NCBI GenBank assembly: GCA_029202385.1
Contig: CP119314.1
Coordinates: forward strand, 4,032,501 to 4,096,500
DNA: 64,000 nucleotides
Direction: 5' to 3'
From: Candidatus Sphingomonas phytovorans
GTDB lineage: Bacteria > Pseudomonadota > Alphaproteobacteria > Sphingomonadales > Sphingomonadaceae
Part shown: positions 35,909-44,796 of the stretch, in pieces
How positions within the stretch are numbered: position 1 is the stretch's first letter
How the letters are laid out: each line of letters begins with the position of its first letter
Position numbers and translations under genes: made by a program
The notes under the pieces: model-generated
What the model was told of the DNA's origin: nothing
Seen by the model: the letters and a program-made list of their open reading frames with translations, nothing else
Database searches by the model: none

Positions 35909-36721
35909 TCATGACGTCAGCAGCTCCCGAAGCTCCTCGTCACGGTCGCGCGGCGGCTCGGCACCGAACAGCAACTCGAAGGCAAGGGCCCCCTGGCCGA
36001 TCAGCATGTCGAGTCCGTCGACCGTATCGAGCTCGCGGTCGCGCGCCGCCTTCAACAGGCCCGTTTCGAGCGGCGCATAGACGATCTCATAGACCACTGC
36101 GTCCTCGGGCAATGGCGACAGGTCGAGCTCGAGCGCGGGCTGGCCAGTCATGCCCAGCGAGCTTGTGTTGACCAGCAACGCCGCGGGCGGCAGCGGCGCG
36201 CTCAGCGGGAGCGCCTTGCCCTTCAGCCCGAAGGCGGAGAGCAGCGCGGCAGCCTTCAGGACGTTGCGATTGAGGATCGTCACCTCGCCGACACCGATCC
36301 GCGACAGCGCAAACAGGATCGCGCGCGCCGCACCGCCTGCTCCGACAACCGCCACCGGCGCGCCGGCCAGCGGCAGATCGGCGATCGGCGCGTAGAAACC
36401 GCCCGCATCGGTATTGGTGCCGATCAGGACGCCGTCCTCGGCACGCATCGCCAGGTTGATCGCACCGATCGTCGCGCGCACCCCGCCCCGATCCTCGACA
36501 AGGTCGAGGGCGGCTTCCTTGTGCGGCAGGGTGATGTTGCACCCCCGCCAGGCTGGATCGGCGCGCCGTTCCTCGAAATAGGCGGCCAGCCGGTCTGGCG
36601 TTACATGATGCGCGCGATAATCGGCGTCCATGCCCAGCGCATCGATCCAGAAGCGGTGGATCAGCGGCGATTTGCTGTGGCTGATCGGATCGCCGATCAC
36701 CTCGGCATAAGCAGTCGTCAT
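35909..36721 (-). CDS. aroE: Shikimate dehydrogenase
   Basis: This enzyme reduces 3-dehydroshikimate with NADPH. It has 270 residues from ATG 36721. The substrate site GDPISHSKSPLIH and the catalytic Lys in NITLPHKEAAL are present. The nucleotide-binding loop is VVGAGGAARAILFAL followed by NRNVLKAAAL. The start overlaps the maf gene end by 4 bases. Confidence 0.94.
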   Translation of the reverse strand: MTTAYAEVIGDPISHSKSPLIHRFWIDALGMDADYRAHHVTPDRLAAYFEERRADPAWRGCNITLPHKEAALDLVEDRGGVRATIGAINLAMRAEDGVLIGTNTDAGGFYAPIADLPLAGAPVAVVGAGGAARAILFALSRIGVGEVTILNRNVLKAAALLSAFGLKGKALPLSAPLPPAALLVNTSSLGMTGQPALELDLSPLPEDAVVYEIVYAPLETGLLKAARDRELDTVDGLDMLIGQGALAFELLFGAEPPRDRDEELRELLTS

Positions 36722-37314
36722 GACGTCAAAACTCCCCGGACCCGCAGATAATCGAGCACCGGCAGAAGCGGCAGGCCAAGCACGGTAAACTGGCTCCCCT
36801 CGATCCGGCTGAACAGTTGCGCGCCCGGCCCCTCGATCCGGTAACAGCCGACACAGCCCGAAATCTCGGGCCATTCGCCATCGAGATACTTCTCGATAAA
36901 CGCTTCGGAAAGCGTGCGGACATGCATTTTCGCCCGGTCGACCACCCGCCAGACCGGACGACCATCGACCGCCATCACCGCGGCGCTGATCAGTTCATGC
37001 CGCTTGCCTGACAAACGGCGGAGATGCTCCGCCGCCTGTTCTCGATCGACCGGCTTGTCGAGCATTGATCCATCCTCGAGCGCGACGATCGAATCGCTGC
37101 CCAGCACCAGCGCCTCGGGGTCGCGATGCGACACACGCAGCGCCTTCAGCTCGGCCAGCGCATCCGCCAAGTCGCGCGGCGCAACTCCGTCCGCTCGCAG
37201 CCCGGCCTTGGCCGTATCCTCGTCGACACTGGCCGATACCGCCTCGAACGGCACGCCGGCAGCAGCCAGCATCGCCCGGCGCGACGCGCTTTTCGATGCG
37301 AGCACGAACCTCAT
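36718..37314 (-). CDS. maf: Maf-type nucleotide pyrophosphatase
   Basis: This enzyme hydrolyses modified or canonical nucleoside triphosphates and can act in septum control. It has 198 residues. The signature SKSASRRAMLAAAGVPFE is at the N terminus, and VLGSDSIVALEDGSMLDKP contains the catalytic Asp. It overlaps both aroE and ppsR by 4 bases. Confidence 0.93.
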   Translation of the reverse strand: MRFVLASKSASRRAMLAAAGVPFEAVSASVDEDTAKAGLRADGVAPRDLADALAELKALRVSHRDPEALVLGSDSIVALEDGSMLDKPVDREQAAEHLRRLSGKRHELISAAVMAVDGRPVWRVVDRAKMHVRTLSEAFIEKYLDGEWPEISGCVGCYRIEGPGAQLFSRIEGSQFTVLGLPLLPVLDYLRVRGVLTS

Positions 37315-38120
37315 GCCGAATCCCGTTCATTGACCAGTTGAACGATCGCCGCCGCAGTCTCCTCGATCGAGCGGCGGGTGACGTCGATCACCGGCCAGCC
37401 ATTATCGGCGAACATCCGCCGGGCATAGGCGACCTCGCGCGTCACCGCTTCCTGGTCGACATAGGCCGTCTCGGGCGCCTGATTCAGCGAGAGGAGCCGG
37501 TTGCGCCGCACCTGGATCAGCCGGTCGGCACTGGTGGTCAGCCCGACGACGAGCGGATGCCTGAGCGAATAGAGGCTCGACGGCGGGGGGCTTTCCACCA
37601 CGATCGGGATATTGGCTGTCTTGAAGCCGCGATTGGCGAGATAGATCGAGGTCGGCGTCTTGGACGAGCGAGAGACGCCCGCGAGGACGATATCCGCCTC
37701 TTCCCAATCCTCCCAGTTGATGCCGTCGTCATGCGCCATGGTGAACTGGATTGCATCGACCCGCGCGAAATAGGCTGCGTCGAGCACATGCTGCCGCCCC
37801 GGCCGGGCCTTGGCCTGCTGCCCGAGCAGGCTGGACAGCGCATCGGTCACCGGATCGAGCGGGGCGACCGCCGGCAGGCCAAGCGCGCGGCATCGCGTCT
37901 CCAGGGTCCGTCGCGTCGCGCTGTTGACCAGGGTGAACAGCACCAGCCCGGGATTCTGCGCGATCTCCTGGAGGATTCGTTCGAGATGAGTCTCGGTGCG
38001 GACCATCGGCCAGAAATGACGGATCGTCTCCACATCGTCATATTGGGCTAGCGCCGCCTTGGCGATATTCTCGAGCGTCTCGCCGGTCGAATCCGACAGG
38101 AGGTGGAGATGCAGCCGCAT
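37311..38120 (-). CDS. ppsR: PEP synthase regulatory protein PpsR (bifunctional kinase/phosphorylase)
   Basis: This is a DUF299 protein that switches PEP synthase or pyruvate phosphate dikinase by reversible phosphorylation. It has 269 residues from ATG 38120, where the conserved N terminus LHLHLLSDSTGETLENIAKA begins. The nucleotide-binding loop is VLAGVSRSSKTPTSIYLAN. The target enzyme gene is not in the window. It is the first gene left of the origin and is transcribed away from it. Confidence 0.92.
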   Translation of the reverse strand: MRLHLHLLSDSTGETLENIAKAALAQYDDVETIRHFWPMVRTETHLERILQEIAQNPGLVLFTLVNSATRRTLETRCRALGLPAVAPLDPVTDALSSLLGQQAKARPGRQHVLDAAYFARVDAIQFTMAHDDGINWEDWEEADIVLAGVSRSSKTPTSIYLANRGFKTANIPIVVESPPPSSLYSLRHPLVVGLTTSADRLIQVRRNRLLSLNQAPETAYVDQEAVTREVAYARRMFADNGWPVIDVTRRSIEETAAAIVQLVNERDSA

Positions 38121-38447
38121 CAGGCGGTTTTGCCGCGTGGGGATGAAATTGTGGAGAACATCGGGAAAATCGCTAGCGCAACTTCGCCCGGACGCAAAGC
38201 GATCGGCGAGCGTGGAAAAGTCGGGAGTTTCCCACAATCCCGTTCACAGCCCCATGATTCAGTGCACAGGCTGTGGATAATGGGGATCGCCGCAACGACT
38301 CAGCGGAGTCAGGCGCTCCCCGCCCGTCAAGCTGTTGGCATTTTCGGGACGAACGCATAAGCCCCGGCATCCACGCGCCAACGACTGCTACATCCTTTCT
38401 AGATTCTCTTCTTATTAGATAGAAGGACTCTCGCGATCCCGACTCCG
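38121..38447. other. oriC: Chromosomal replication origin region (oriC), ppsR-hemE intergenic
   Basis: This 327-base gap separates divergent genes. A perfect DnaA box (TGTGGATAA, the complement of TTATCCACA) is at 38272-38280. Weaker boxes are TGTGGAGAA at 38150-38158 (one mismatch), TTTCCCACA at 38228-38236 and CGTGGAAAA at 38211-38219 (two each). An AT-rich tract of about 32 bases, roughly two thirds A+T, at about 38394-38426 could unwind. Six GANTC methylation sites lie at 38256-38445. In Caulobacter and Rickettsia the origin lies upstream of hemE, and the flanking gene order here matches. The exact boundaries are inferred. Confidence 0.75.
38297..38310. promoter_or_regulatory. Palindrome of two GANTC sites inside the origin
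   Basis: GACTC and GAGTC form perfect 5-base inverted arms around AGCG. Both arms are sites for the CcrM methyltransferase of alphaproteobacteria. Their methylation state changes as the fork passes, so they could time origin firing or hemE expression; this role is inferred. Confidence 0.5.
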
Positions 38448-39473
38448 ATGCCCGAAAAACGGCTGCTCTCGACCCTGAAGGGCAAGCGGCACGACGTCCC
38501 TCCCATGTGGCTGATGCGCCAGGCCGGACGCTATCTTCCCGAATATCGCGCGCTCCGGGCGGAAAAGGGAGGATTCCTCGCGCTCGCGACTGATCCGGAC
38601 GCCGCGGCCGAGGTGACGATTCAACCGATCCGCCGCTTCGGCTTCGATGGCGCGATCCTCTTCTCCGATATCCTCATGATTCCCTGGGCGCTGGGACAGG
38701 CGCTGAGCTTCGGCGCGGGCGAGGGACCAGCACTGGCCCCACCCTTGGTGGATCACGCGCTGGCGGGGCTCCAGGCGGCTCCTGAGCGGCTCGATCCGGT
38801 CTATGCGACCGTCGCGACCGTGGCCGCGATGCTGCCGGTGGAAACCACCTTTCTCGGCTTTGCGGGAAGCCCCTGGACGGTCGCCACCTATATGGTCGCC
38901 GGCCATGGCAGCCGCGACCAGGGGGAGACGCGCCGTTTCGCTTATGCCGATCCGCAGGCCTTTGCGGAGATCATCGATGCGATCGCTGACAGCACGATCG
39001 CCTATCTGTCCCGCCAGATCGAGGCGGGCGTCGAGGCTGTGCAGCTGTTCGACAGCTGGTCCGGCAGCCTTTCGCCTGCACAGTTCGAGCGCTGGGTGAT
39101 CGCGCCGACCGCGAAGATCGTCTCCGCTCTCCATGAACTGCACCCGGATACGCCGGTGATCGGCTTTCCGAAGGGTGCCGGCGGCAAATTGCCGGCCTAT
39201 GCGCGGGAAACTGGTGCCGACGCGATCGGTCTGGATGAGACCGTCGATCCCGTCTGGGCGCATGCCAGCCTTCCCGAAGGCCTGCCGGTCCAGGGCAATC
39301 TCGATCCGCTGGCCCTCATCGCAGGCGGCGAACAGCTCGATGCCGCGGCGACACGAATCCTTGAGGCGCTCGCCGATCGGCCGCATATCTTCAACCTGGG
39401 CCATGGCATCCTGCAGGACACGCCGATCAGCCATGTCGAGCGCCTGCTGGCGCATGTGCGGAGAGCGCGATGA
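38448..39473 (+). CDS. hemE: Uroporphyrinogen decarboxylase
   Basis: This enzyme catalyses the first common step of heme synthesis after the porphyrin ring forms. It has 341 residues. The signature PPMWLMRQAGRYLPEYR lies near the N terminus and a second conserved segment, GFAGSPWTVATYMV, in the middle. The catalytic Asp is in DGAILFSDILMIPWALG. It is the first gene right of oriC, transcribed away from it, and overlaps hemJ by 4 bases. The nearest good ribosome-binding site (AGAAGGA) lies about 22 bases before the ATG. Confidence 0.96.
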   Translation: MPEKRLLSTLKGKRHDVPPMWLMRQAGRYLPEYRALRAEKGGFLALATDPDAAAEVTIQPIRRFGFDGAILFSDILMIPWALGQALSFGAGEGPALAPPLVDHALAGLQAAPERLDPVYATVATVAAMLPVETTFLGFAGSPWTVATYMVAGHGSRDQGETRRFAYADPQAFAEIIDAIADSTIAYLSRQIEAGVEAVQLFDSWSGSLSPAQFERWVIAPTAKIVSALHELHPDTPVIGFPKGAGGKLPAYARETGADAIGLDETVDPVWAHASLPEGLPVQGNLDPLALIAGGEQLDAAATRILEALADRPHIFNLGHGILQDTPISHVERLLAHVRRAR

Positions 39474-39922
39474 ACTTTCTGGGAGACGCCTATCTGTGGG
39501 TGAAGGCGGGACACGTCATCTTCGTCATCTTCTGGATGGCGGGCATGTTCATGCTGCCACGCTATCTGGTCTATCATCAGGAGGCGCAGCCGGGATCGGC
39601 CGAGGCGCAGGCATGGGTCGAGCGCGAGAACAAGCTGCGCGCCATCATCCTGACACCGTCGATGATCCTGGTGTGGGTGCTCGGGCTGATGCTCGCGGTC
39701 AATGCCGGGCTGTTCGCCGGGATCGGTGGGCTTGGCTGGCTTCATGCCAAGCTGCTGCTGGTCGTGATCCTCAGCGGCTATCATGGCTGGGCGGTCGGCT
39801 ATGCGAAGAAGCTGGCGAGGGGCATGCCTACCCTGACCGGCAGGCAGCTCAGGCTGATCAACGAGCTTCCCGCCATCATCGCCGTGCTCATCGTGATTCT
39901 GGTGATCGTCCGCCCCTTCTGA
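39470..39922 (+). CDS. hemJ: Protoporphyrinogen oxidase HemJ
   Basis: This is a membrane enzyme for the penultimate heme step, of the UPF0093 family. It has 150 residues with four hydrophobic helices. Conserved parts seen are YLWVKAGHVIFVIFWMAGMFMLPRY, with the His in the first helix, and YHGWAVGYAKKLARG with a second His. It overlaps hemE by 4 bases, so both heme genes are coupled. Confidence 0.9.
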   Translation: MNFLGDAYLWVKAGHVIFVIFWMAGMFMLPRYLVYHQEAQPGSAEAQAWVERENKLRAIILTPSMILVWVLGLMLAVNAGLFAGIGGLGWLHAKLLLVVILSGYHGWAVGYAKKLARGMPTLTGRQLRLINELPAIIAVLIVILVIVRPF

Positions 39923-40074
39923 GGCTTGACTTGACGGGGGGCGAGACCTAGGTCCCATGGCGTCGAAGCGCGCGGGGTCCTGAGCTCCGTGCCGCGGCAC
40001 CTTCCTCCAGCATCGTCGCGTGTCCTTCGCCGACCGACGCTCTCCCCCGACCATCATACGTCCGGACGCCATCC

Positions 40075-41331
40075 ATGCATCTCAAAGACCTCAAGAAGAA
40101 AAGCCCGGCCGAACTGGTCGCGATGGCCGAAGAACTCGGCGTCGAGGGCGCGTCCACCCTGCGCAAGCAGGACCTGATGTTCGCCATCCTCAAGATCCAG
40201 GCCGAAAATGGCGAGCAGATCATGGGGCTTGGCACGATCGAGGTGCTGCCCGACGGCTTCGGTTTCCTGCGCAGCCCGGAGGCGAACTATCTGGCCGGCC
40301 CGGACGATATCTACATGTCGCCCAACCAGGTCCGGAAGTTCGGCCTGCGCACCGGCGACACGGTCGAGGGCGAGATCCGCGGCCCCAAGGACGGCGAACG
40401 CTATTTCGCGCTGACCCGCCTGACCAGCGTCAACTTCGACGATCCCGACGCGGTCCGTCACCGTGTCAATTTCGACAATCTCACCCCGCTCTATCCCGAA
40501 GAAAAGCTGACGCTCGACCCGCAGGATCCGACGATCAAGGACAAGTCGGCGCGGGTGATCGACATCATCAGCCCGCAGGGCAAGGGCCAGCGCGCCCTGA
40601 TCGTCGCCCCGCCGCGCGTCGGCAAGACGGTGCTGCTGCAGAACATCGCGCGCGCCATCACCGACAACCACCCCGAAGTGTTCCTGATCGTTCTGCTGAT
40701 CGACGAGCGGCCCGAGGAAGTCACCGACATGCAGCGTTCGGTGAAGGGCGAGGTCGTCTCCTCGACCTTCGACGAACCGGCGACACGCCACGTCCAGGTC
40801 GCCGAGATGGTCATCGAAAAGGCCAAGCGCCTGGTCGAGCACAAGAAGGACGTCGTGATCCTGCTCGACTCGATCACCCGTCTCGGCCGCGCCTACAACA
40901 CTGTCGTCCCGAGCTCGGGCAAGGTGCTGACCGGTGGTGTCGACGCGAATGCGCTCCAGCGCCCGAAGCGCTTCTTCGGTGCCGCCCGCAACATCGAGGA
41001 AGGTGGCTCGCTCTCGATCATCGCCACCGCGCTGATCGATACCGGCAGCCGCATGGACGAAGTGATCTTCGAAGAGTTCAAGGGCACCGGCAACTCGGAA
41101 ATCGTCCTCGATCGCAAGGTCGCCGACAAGCGCATTTTCCCGGCGCTCGACGTCGGCAAGTCCGGCACCCGCAAGGAAGAGCTGCTGGTCGACAAGAGCA
41201 AGCTCTCCAAGATGTGGGTGCTGCGTCGTATCCTCATGCAGATGGGCACCATCGACGCGATGGAGTTCCTGCTCGACAAGATGAAGGATTCGAAGACCAA
41301 CGAGGATTTCTTCGATTCGATGAATCAGTGA
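40075..41331 (+). CDS. rho: Transcription termination factor Rho
   Basis: Rho is the hexameric RNA helicase that ends transcription. It has 418 residues. The N-terminal helical domain and the OB fold ([22 protein letters not shown]) bind RNA. Walker A is [13 protein letters not shown], Walker B is [14 protein letters not shown], and the Q- and R-loop regions include [24 protein letters not shown]. The 152 bases before the start show a TTGACTTGAC element (near 39925) but no long leader ORF. It follows hemE-hemJ as usual near alphaproteobacterial origins. Confidence 0.96.
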   Translation: MHLKDLKKKSPAELVAMAEELGVEGASTLRKQDLMFAILKIQAENGEQIMGLGTIEVLPDGFGFLRSPEANYLAGPDDIYMSPNQVRKFGLRTGDTVEGEIRGPKDGERYFALTRLTSVNFDDPDAVRHRVNFDNLTPLYPEEKLTLDPQDPTIKDKSARVIDIISPQGKGQRALIVAPPRVGKTVLLQNIARAITDNHPEVFLIVLLIDERPEEVTDMQRSVKGEVVSSTFDEPATRHVQVAEMVIEKAKRLVEHKKDVVILLDSITRLGRAYNTVVPSSGKVLTGGVDANALQRPKRFFGAARNIEEGGSLSIIATALIDTGSRMDEVIFEEFKGTGNSEIVLDRKVADKRIFPALDVGKSGTRKEELLVDKSKLSKMWVLRRILMQMGTIDAMEFLLDKMKDSKTNEDFFDSMNQ

Positions 41332-41400
41332 GTAGTGCGGCCTGCGGCATGCTGCTGCAGGACTCGCACAAGCATGGCCGACGGGGTTCGTCCCGGTCGA

Positions 41401-41423
41401 CGGCGCGGGCCTTGCCCGCGCCG
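41401..41423. terminator. Strong GC hairpin after rho
   Basis: CGGCGCGGGC and GCCCGCGCCG pair over 10 bases with a 3-base loop CTT. It lies 70 bases after the rho stop and just before a small TTG-started gene. There is no T run, so termination is uncertain. Confidence 0.45.
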
Positions 41424-41445
41424 CTCGTGTATCTGGAGCAGTCGC

Positions 41446-41736
41446 TTGATCCTCGAACACGCCCTCCTCGCCATCAAACCCGGCCAGTCAGCTGCCTTCG
41501 AAGCAGCGATGGCCAAGGCCCGCCCGTTGATCGCCGCCTCACCGGGCTTCAGCTCGATCGCAGTGCGAAAAGCGTGTGAGAGCCCCGACCTGTATCTGCT
41601 GATCGTTGAGTGGGAGGATATCGCCAGCCATCGCGACGGTTTTCGTCTCTCCGAGCGTTATGGCGAATGGCGTACCCTGCTTCATCCTTTCTATGAGTCG
41701 ATGCCGATCGTGAGCTATTTCGGAGAGCCGTTGTGA
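41446..41736 (+). CDS. ABM-like (antibiotic biosynthesis monooxygenase) small protein
   Basis: This protein has 96 residues. The TTG at 41446 is preferred over a longer ATG start because GGAG lies 7 bases upstream and the family pattern begins at ILEHALLAIKPGQ. The ferredoxin-like fold is suggested by the pattern SPDLYLLIVEWEDIASHRDGF and the C-terminal FYESMPIVSYFGEPL. Proteins of this fold often act on quinones or heme; its role here is unknown. It shares its stop with the start of the TerC gene. Confidence 0.8.
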   Translation: MILEHALLAIKPGQSAAFEAAMAKARPLIAASPGFSSIAVRKACESPDLYLLIVEWEDIASHRDGFRLSERYGEWRTLLHPFYESMPIVSYFGEPL

Positions 41737-42380
41737 TCAATTTCGCCGATGTGTTCACGGCAGCCGGGCTCGCCACGCTCGGCCAGGTGATTATGATCGA
41801 CCTGATGCTGGCGGGCGACAACGTCATGGTTCTCGGCACGCTGGCGGCGGGCCTGCCGGCCAAGCAGCGCAAGCAGGTGCTCGGATTCGGCGTCGTCATC
41901 GCGATGGTCTGCCTGATCGGTTTCGCGCTGATCGCGACTCAGTTGCTCCACGTTGTCGGCCTGTTGTTCGGCGGCGGGCTGTTGCTGTTGTGGGTTGCCT
42001 GGAAGCTGTTCCGGGAGCTTCATCCCGCGCCGGCGGCAGCTCAGGTCGATGATTCCGAAACCTCGGACGTCGAGGGCGGCAAGCCGAGCAAGAGCTTCCT
42101 CAAGGCGGCGATCCAGGTCGCCATCGCCGATCTGTCGATGAGCCTGGACAATGTCCTCGCCGTGGCCGGCGCCGCGCGCGAGCACCCTACCGTGTTGTTG
42201 TTCGGCCTGATCCTCTCGGTGACCCTGATGGCGGTCGCCGCGAACTTCATCGCGCGGCTGATCGAGCGCTATCACTGGATCGCCTATATCGGTCTGGCGG
42301 TGATCCTTTATGTTTCAGGATCAATGATTTATCATGGAATCGTCGATAACGACGTCGGAATCCTGCACCTGCTGATCTGA
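41733..42380 (+). CDS. TerC family membrane protein (YjbE type)
   Basis: This is an integral membrane protein of 215 residues with about seven hydrophobic helices. The two TerC core segments are present: IMIDLMLAGDNVMVLGTLAAGLP near the N terminus and AIADLSMSLDNVLAVAGAAREHP in the second half, each with a conserved Asp-Asn pair. The family is implicated in metal (manganese) export and tellurite resistance. The GTG start at 41733 overlaps the previous stop. It converges on the dienelactone hydrolase gene 8 bases away. Confidence 0.9.
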   Translation: MINFADVFTAAGLATLGQVIMIDLMLAGDNVMVLGTLAAGLPAKQRKQVLGFGVVIAMVCLIGFALIATQLLHVVGLLFGGGLLLLWVAWKLFRELHPAPAAAQVDDSETSDVEGGKPSKSFLKAAIQVAIADLSMSLDNVLAVAGAAREHPTVLLFGLILSVTLMAVAANFIARLIERYHWIAYIGLAVILYVSGSMIYHGIVDNDVGILHLLI

Positions 42381-42388
42381 TCCAGGCC

Positions 42389-43090
42389 TTAACCCAGGTT
42401 TTCCGCGAAGAACGCTGCAGTCCGCTCATCAGCCAGCCTGGCCGATTCATCCGATCGCCGCAGCCCGAACTCGGTTGCGAAACCATGGTCCTCGCCGGGG
42501 TAGTCGAAGATCGTCACCTTTGAGTGATCGTCCAGCCCGGCATGCATGCGCTGTTGCGCCGCCTTGTCGACGAAATGATCTTCTTCCGGCACGTGAAGCA
42601 GCACGGGATGAGCGATCGCGTGTTTCTCACCGAGCAGGCCGTCGATGCCGACACCATAATAGCAGACGCTGGCATTCACATCAGTGCGGGCGGCGGTCAT
42701 GAAGGCGAGGCGCCCGCCCAGGCAATAACCGACCGCGCCGACCTTGCCTTCGGGGCCCAGCATCGCGCGGGCGGTTCGGATCGTCGCCTCGATGTCGCGG
42801 ATGCCGGCATCCTGATTGAACTTGCCCATCATGGCGAGCGCCTGCTGGAATTCCTCCGGAATGTCGGGATCGAGCTGGACGCCGGGTTCAAGTCGCCAGA
42901 ACAGGTCAGGGGCAATGGCAAGATAGCCGTCCTCGGCCAGCCGGTCGCATTTGCGGCGGATGCCGGCATTCACGCCGAAGATTTCCTGGATCACCACGAT
43001 CGCCGCGCGTGGGGTACCGCCGGGCTGCGCGCAATAAGCGGTGAAATCGCCGGTGCCGTCGAGCGTGTCGATGGTGATCGTTGCGGTCAT
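42389..43090 (-). CDS. Dienelactone hydrolase family protein
   Basis: This is an alpha/beta hydrolase of 233 residues. The nucleophile is Cys in GAVGYCLGGRLAF, as in dienelactone hydrolases. The catalytic His is in PGEDHGFATEF, and the N terminus has VIQEIFGVNAGIRR. It may hydrolyse lactone or ester intermediates; the substrate is unknown. A divergent small gene begins 137 bases away. The gap shows no clear operator. Confidence 0.9.
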   Translation of the reverse strand: MTATITIDTLDGTGDFTAYCAQPGGTPRAAIVVIQEIFGVNAGIRRKCDRLAEDGYLAIAPDLFWRLEPGVQLDPDIPEEFQQALAMMGKFNQDAGIRDIEATIRTARAMLGPEGKVGAVGYCLGGRLAFMTAARTDVNASVCYYGVGIDGLLGEKHAIAHPVLLHVPEEDHFVDKAAQQRMHAGLDDHSKVTIFDYPGEDHGFATEFGLRRSDESARLADERTAAFFAENLG

Positions 43091-43227
43091 GGCTGTCCTC
43101 GGCTGTGCTGGCTGATTGCCCGAAATTCCTGCCGCGCCAATGGGCGTTGCGATCAGGCCCGTGTCGCGCGCATATGTGACTCAAGCTTATGCAGCGCGGC
43201 CGTCGCCCGCTCAAGCGGAGATGGCCT

Positions 43228-43452
43228 ATGAAGATCAATGTCGAAGTCGATTGCACCCCCGAAGAAGCGCGGCGCGTGATGGGGTTGCCCGATTTCACCC
43301 CGGTGCATGAAAAATATATCCAGGGCGTGCTGGGCGCGATGGATGGTGCGGTCGCCCCCGAGATGATCGAGAACATGATGAAGAGCTGGTCGCCGATGGG
43401 GGAGGCCGGCATGAACTTCTGGCGCAAGATGTTCGATACCTCGACCAAATAG
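43228..43452 (+). CDS. DUF6489-like small protein
   Basis: This protein has 74 residues. The start at 43228 has GGAG 8 bases upstream and begins the conserved pattern KINVEVDCTPEEARRVMGLPD. The middle part resembles a polyhydroxyalkanoate- or phasin-like helix, ending EAGMNFWRKMFDTSTK. The function is unknown. It lies 8 bases before mnmE, so they are probably cotranscribed. Confidence 0.8.
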   Translation: MKINVEVDCTPEEARRVMGLPDFTPVHEKYIQGVLGAMDGAVAPEMIENMMKSWSPMGEAGMNFWRKMFDTSTK

Positions 43453-43460
43453 CGTTTCCC

Positions 43461-44741
43461 ATGGATACGATCTTTGCCGTGTCGAGCGGTGCCCCGCCGG
43501 CTGCCATCGCGATCGTCCGGCTCAGTGGGGACCGGGCGATTACCGCGGCGCGTATGCTTGCCGGCACGTTGCCGTCGCCACGTCAGGCAGGATTGCGCGC
43601 CTTGCGGGACAAGGACGGCCTGCTGCTCGACCGGGCGCTCGTTCTTGTCTTTCCCGGTCCCGATAGCGCCACCGGGGAGGATCTGGTCGAACTGCATGTC
43701 CATGGCGGACGCGCCGTGGTGCACGCGGTCGAGGCGGCGCTGGCGATGTTGCCGGGCATGCGCCGGGCCGAGGCGGGCGAATTCACCCGGCGCGCGCTGA
43801 CGAATGGACGGATCGATCTGACCGAGGCCGAGGGGCTGGGCGACCTGCTCGCGGCGGAAACCGAGGGGCAGCGCCGCGTCGCGCTGGCCATGGCCGAGGG
43901 TGCGGTGCGGCGCCGTGCCGAGCACTGGACCGACCGGTTGCTGGCGCTGGCCGCTCAGGTCGAGGCGCAACTCGATTTCGCTGAAGAGGATGAGGTCGAC
44001 CAAACGCCCGCATTGAGGTTCGCAGCCGAGGCGAGCGAGCTTGCCGGAGAGATCGACGCGCTTCTGGCGGTGCCGCCGGTGGAGCGGCTGCGTGACGGAT
44101 TGCGCGTGGTGATCGCCGGCCCACCCAATAGCGGCAAGTCGACGTTGCTCAACGCCCTGGCGGAACGCGATGCTGCGATCGTCTCCCCGATCTCGGGAAC
44201 GACGCGAGACCGGATTGAGGCACCGGTGGTCCGCGACGGGATCGCCTATGTGCTGACCGACACGGCAGGGCTGCTTGACGAGACGCCTGACCCGATCGAG
44301 CGGATCGGTATCACCCGAGCGGAAGAGGCGATCAGGACAGCCGACCTGATCCTGTGGCTTGGGGATGAAGAAGCACCAGGGCCCGTGGCGATCCGTGTGC
44401 ATGCGCGCGCCGATATCGCCGAACGCGCGACGGTGCCAGCGGAGGCTGACCTCGCGCTGTCTGTGGCAACGGGGCAGGGCATGCATGAACTTTGGGCACT
44501 GCTGGGCGAGCGTGCTCGCGCCCTGTTGCCATGCGAGGATGCGATCGCCGTCAATCGCCGCCAACGGGAATTGCTGGCATCGTGTGTGGCTAGCCTTGAG
44601 GCAGGGGCCAGCCACACTGACCTGATCCTATTCGCCGAGGACCTCCGCCTAGCGATGAAGGCGCTGGATCAGCTTGTCGGCCGGAGCGATGTCGAAGCAA
44701 TGCTCGACGCGCTGTTCACCCGATTTTGCCTCGGCAAATAA
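43461..44741 (+). CDS. mnmE: tRNA modification GTPase MnmE
   Basis: MnmE works with MnmG to modify U34 of certain tRNAs. It has 426 residues. The N-terminal folate-binding domain begins DTIFAVSSGAPPAAIAIVRLSG. The G domain has G1 GPPNSGKST (from residue 220) and G3 in LTDTAGL. The C-terminal signature FCLGK contains the essential Cys423. It lies directly before mnmG; a parS site falls in the 55-base gap. Confidence 0.95.
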   Translation: MDTIFAVSSGAPPAAIAIVRLSGDRAITAARMLAGTLPSPRQAGLRALRDKDGLLLDRALVLVFPGPDSATGEDLVELHVHGGRAVVHAVEAALAMLPGMRRAEAGEFTRRALTNGRIDLTEAEGLGDLLAAETEGQRRVALAMAEGAVRRRAEHWTDRLLALAAQVEAQLDFAEEDEVDQTPALRFAAEASELAGEIDALLAVPPVERLRDGLRVVIAGPPNSGKSTLLNALAERDAAIVSPISGTTRDRIEAPVVRDGIAYVLTDTAGLLDETPDPIERIGITRAEEAIRTADLILWLGDEEAPGPVAIRVHARADIAERATVPAEADLALSVATGQGMHELWALLGERARALLPCEDAIAVNRRQRELLASCVASLEAGASHTDLILFAEDLRLAMKALDQLVGRSDVEAMLDALFTRFCLGK

Positions 44742-44742
44742 A

Positions 44743-44758
44743 CGTTCCACGTGGAACA
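44743..44758. other. parS: parS centromere site, mnmE-mnmG gap
   Basis: CGTTCCACGTGGAACA matches the palindromic ParB-binding consensus TGTTCCACGTGGAACA in 15 of 16 positions. The inner 14 bases are a perfect palindrome. It lies 2.5 kb from parA and 6.3 kb from the proposed oriC, as in Caulobacter. Confidence 0.88.
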
Positions 44759-44796
44759 GCTTTGACAGGCCGCTGTGGCAGACTTAGCGGGGCGTC

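Noticed and set aside
40054..41460. Minus-strand open frame of 468 codons opposite rho.
   Set aside because: Covers rho, which has full motif support; the opposite frame shows only acidic low-complexity sequence.
42906..44615. Minus-strand open frame of 569 codons over mnmE.
   Set aside because: Shadow of the mnmE gene with Arg/His-rich low-complexity sequence and no domain match.
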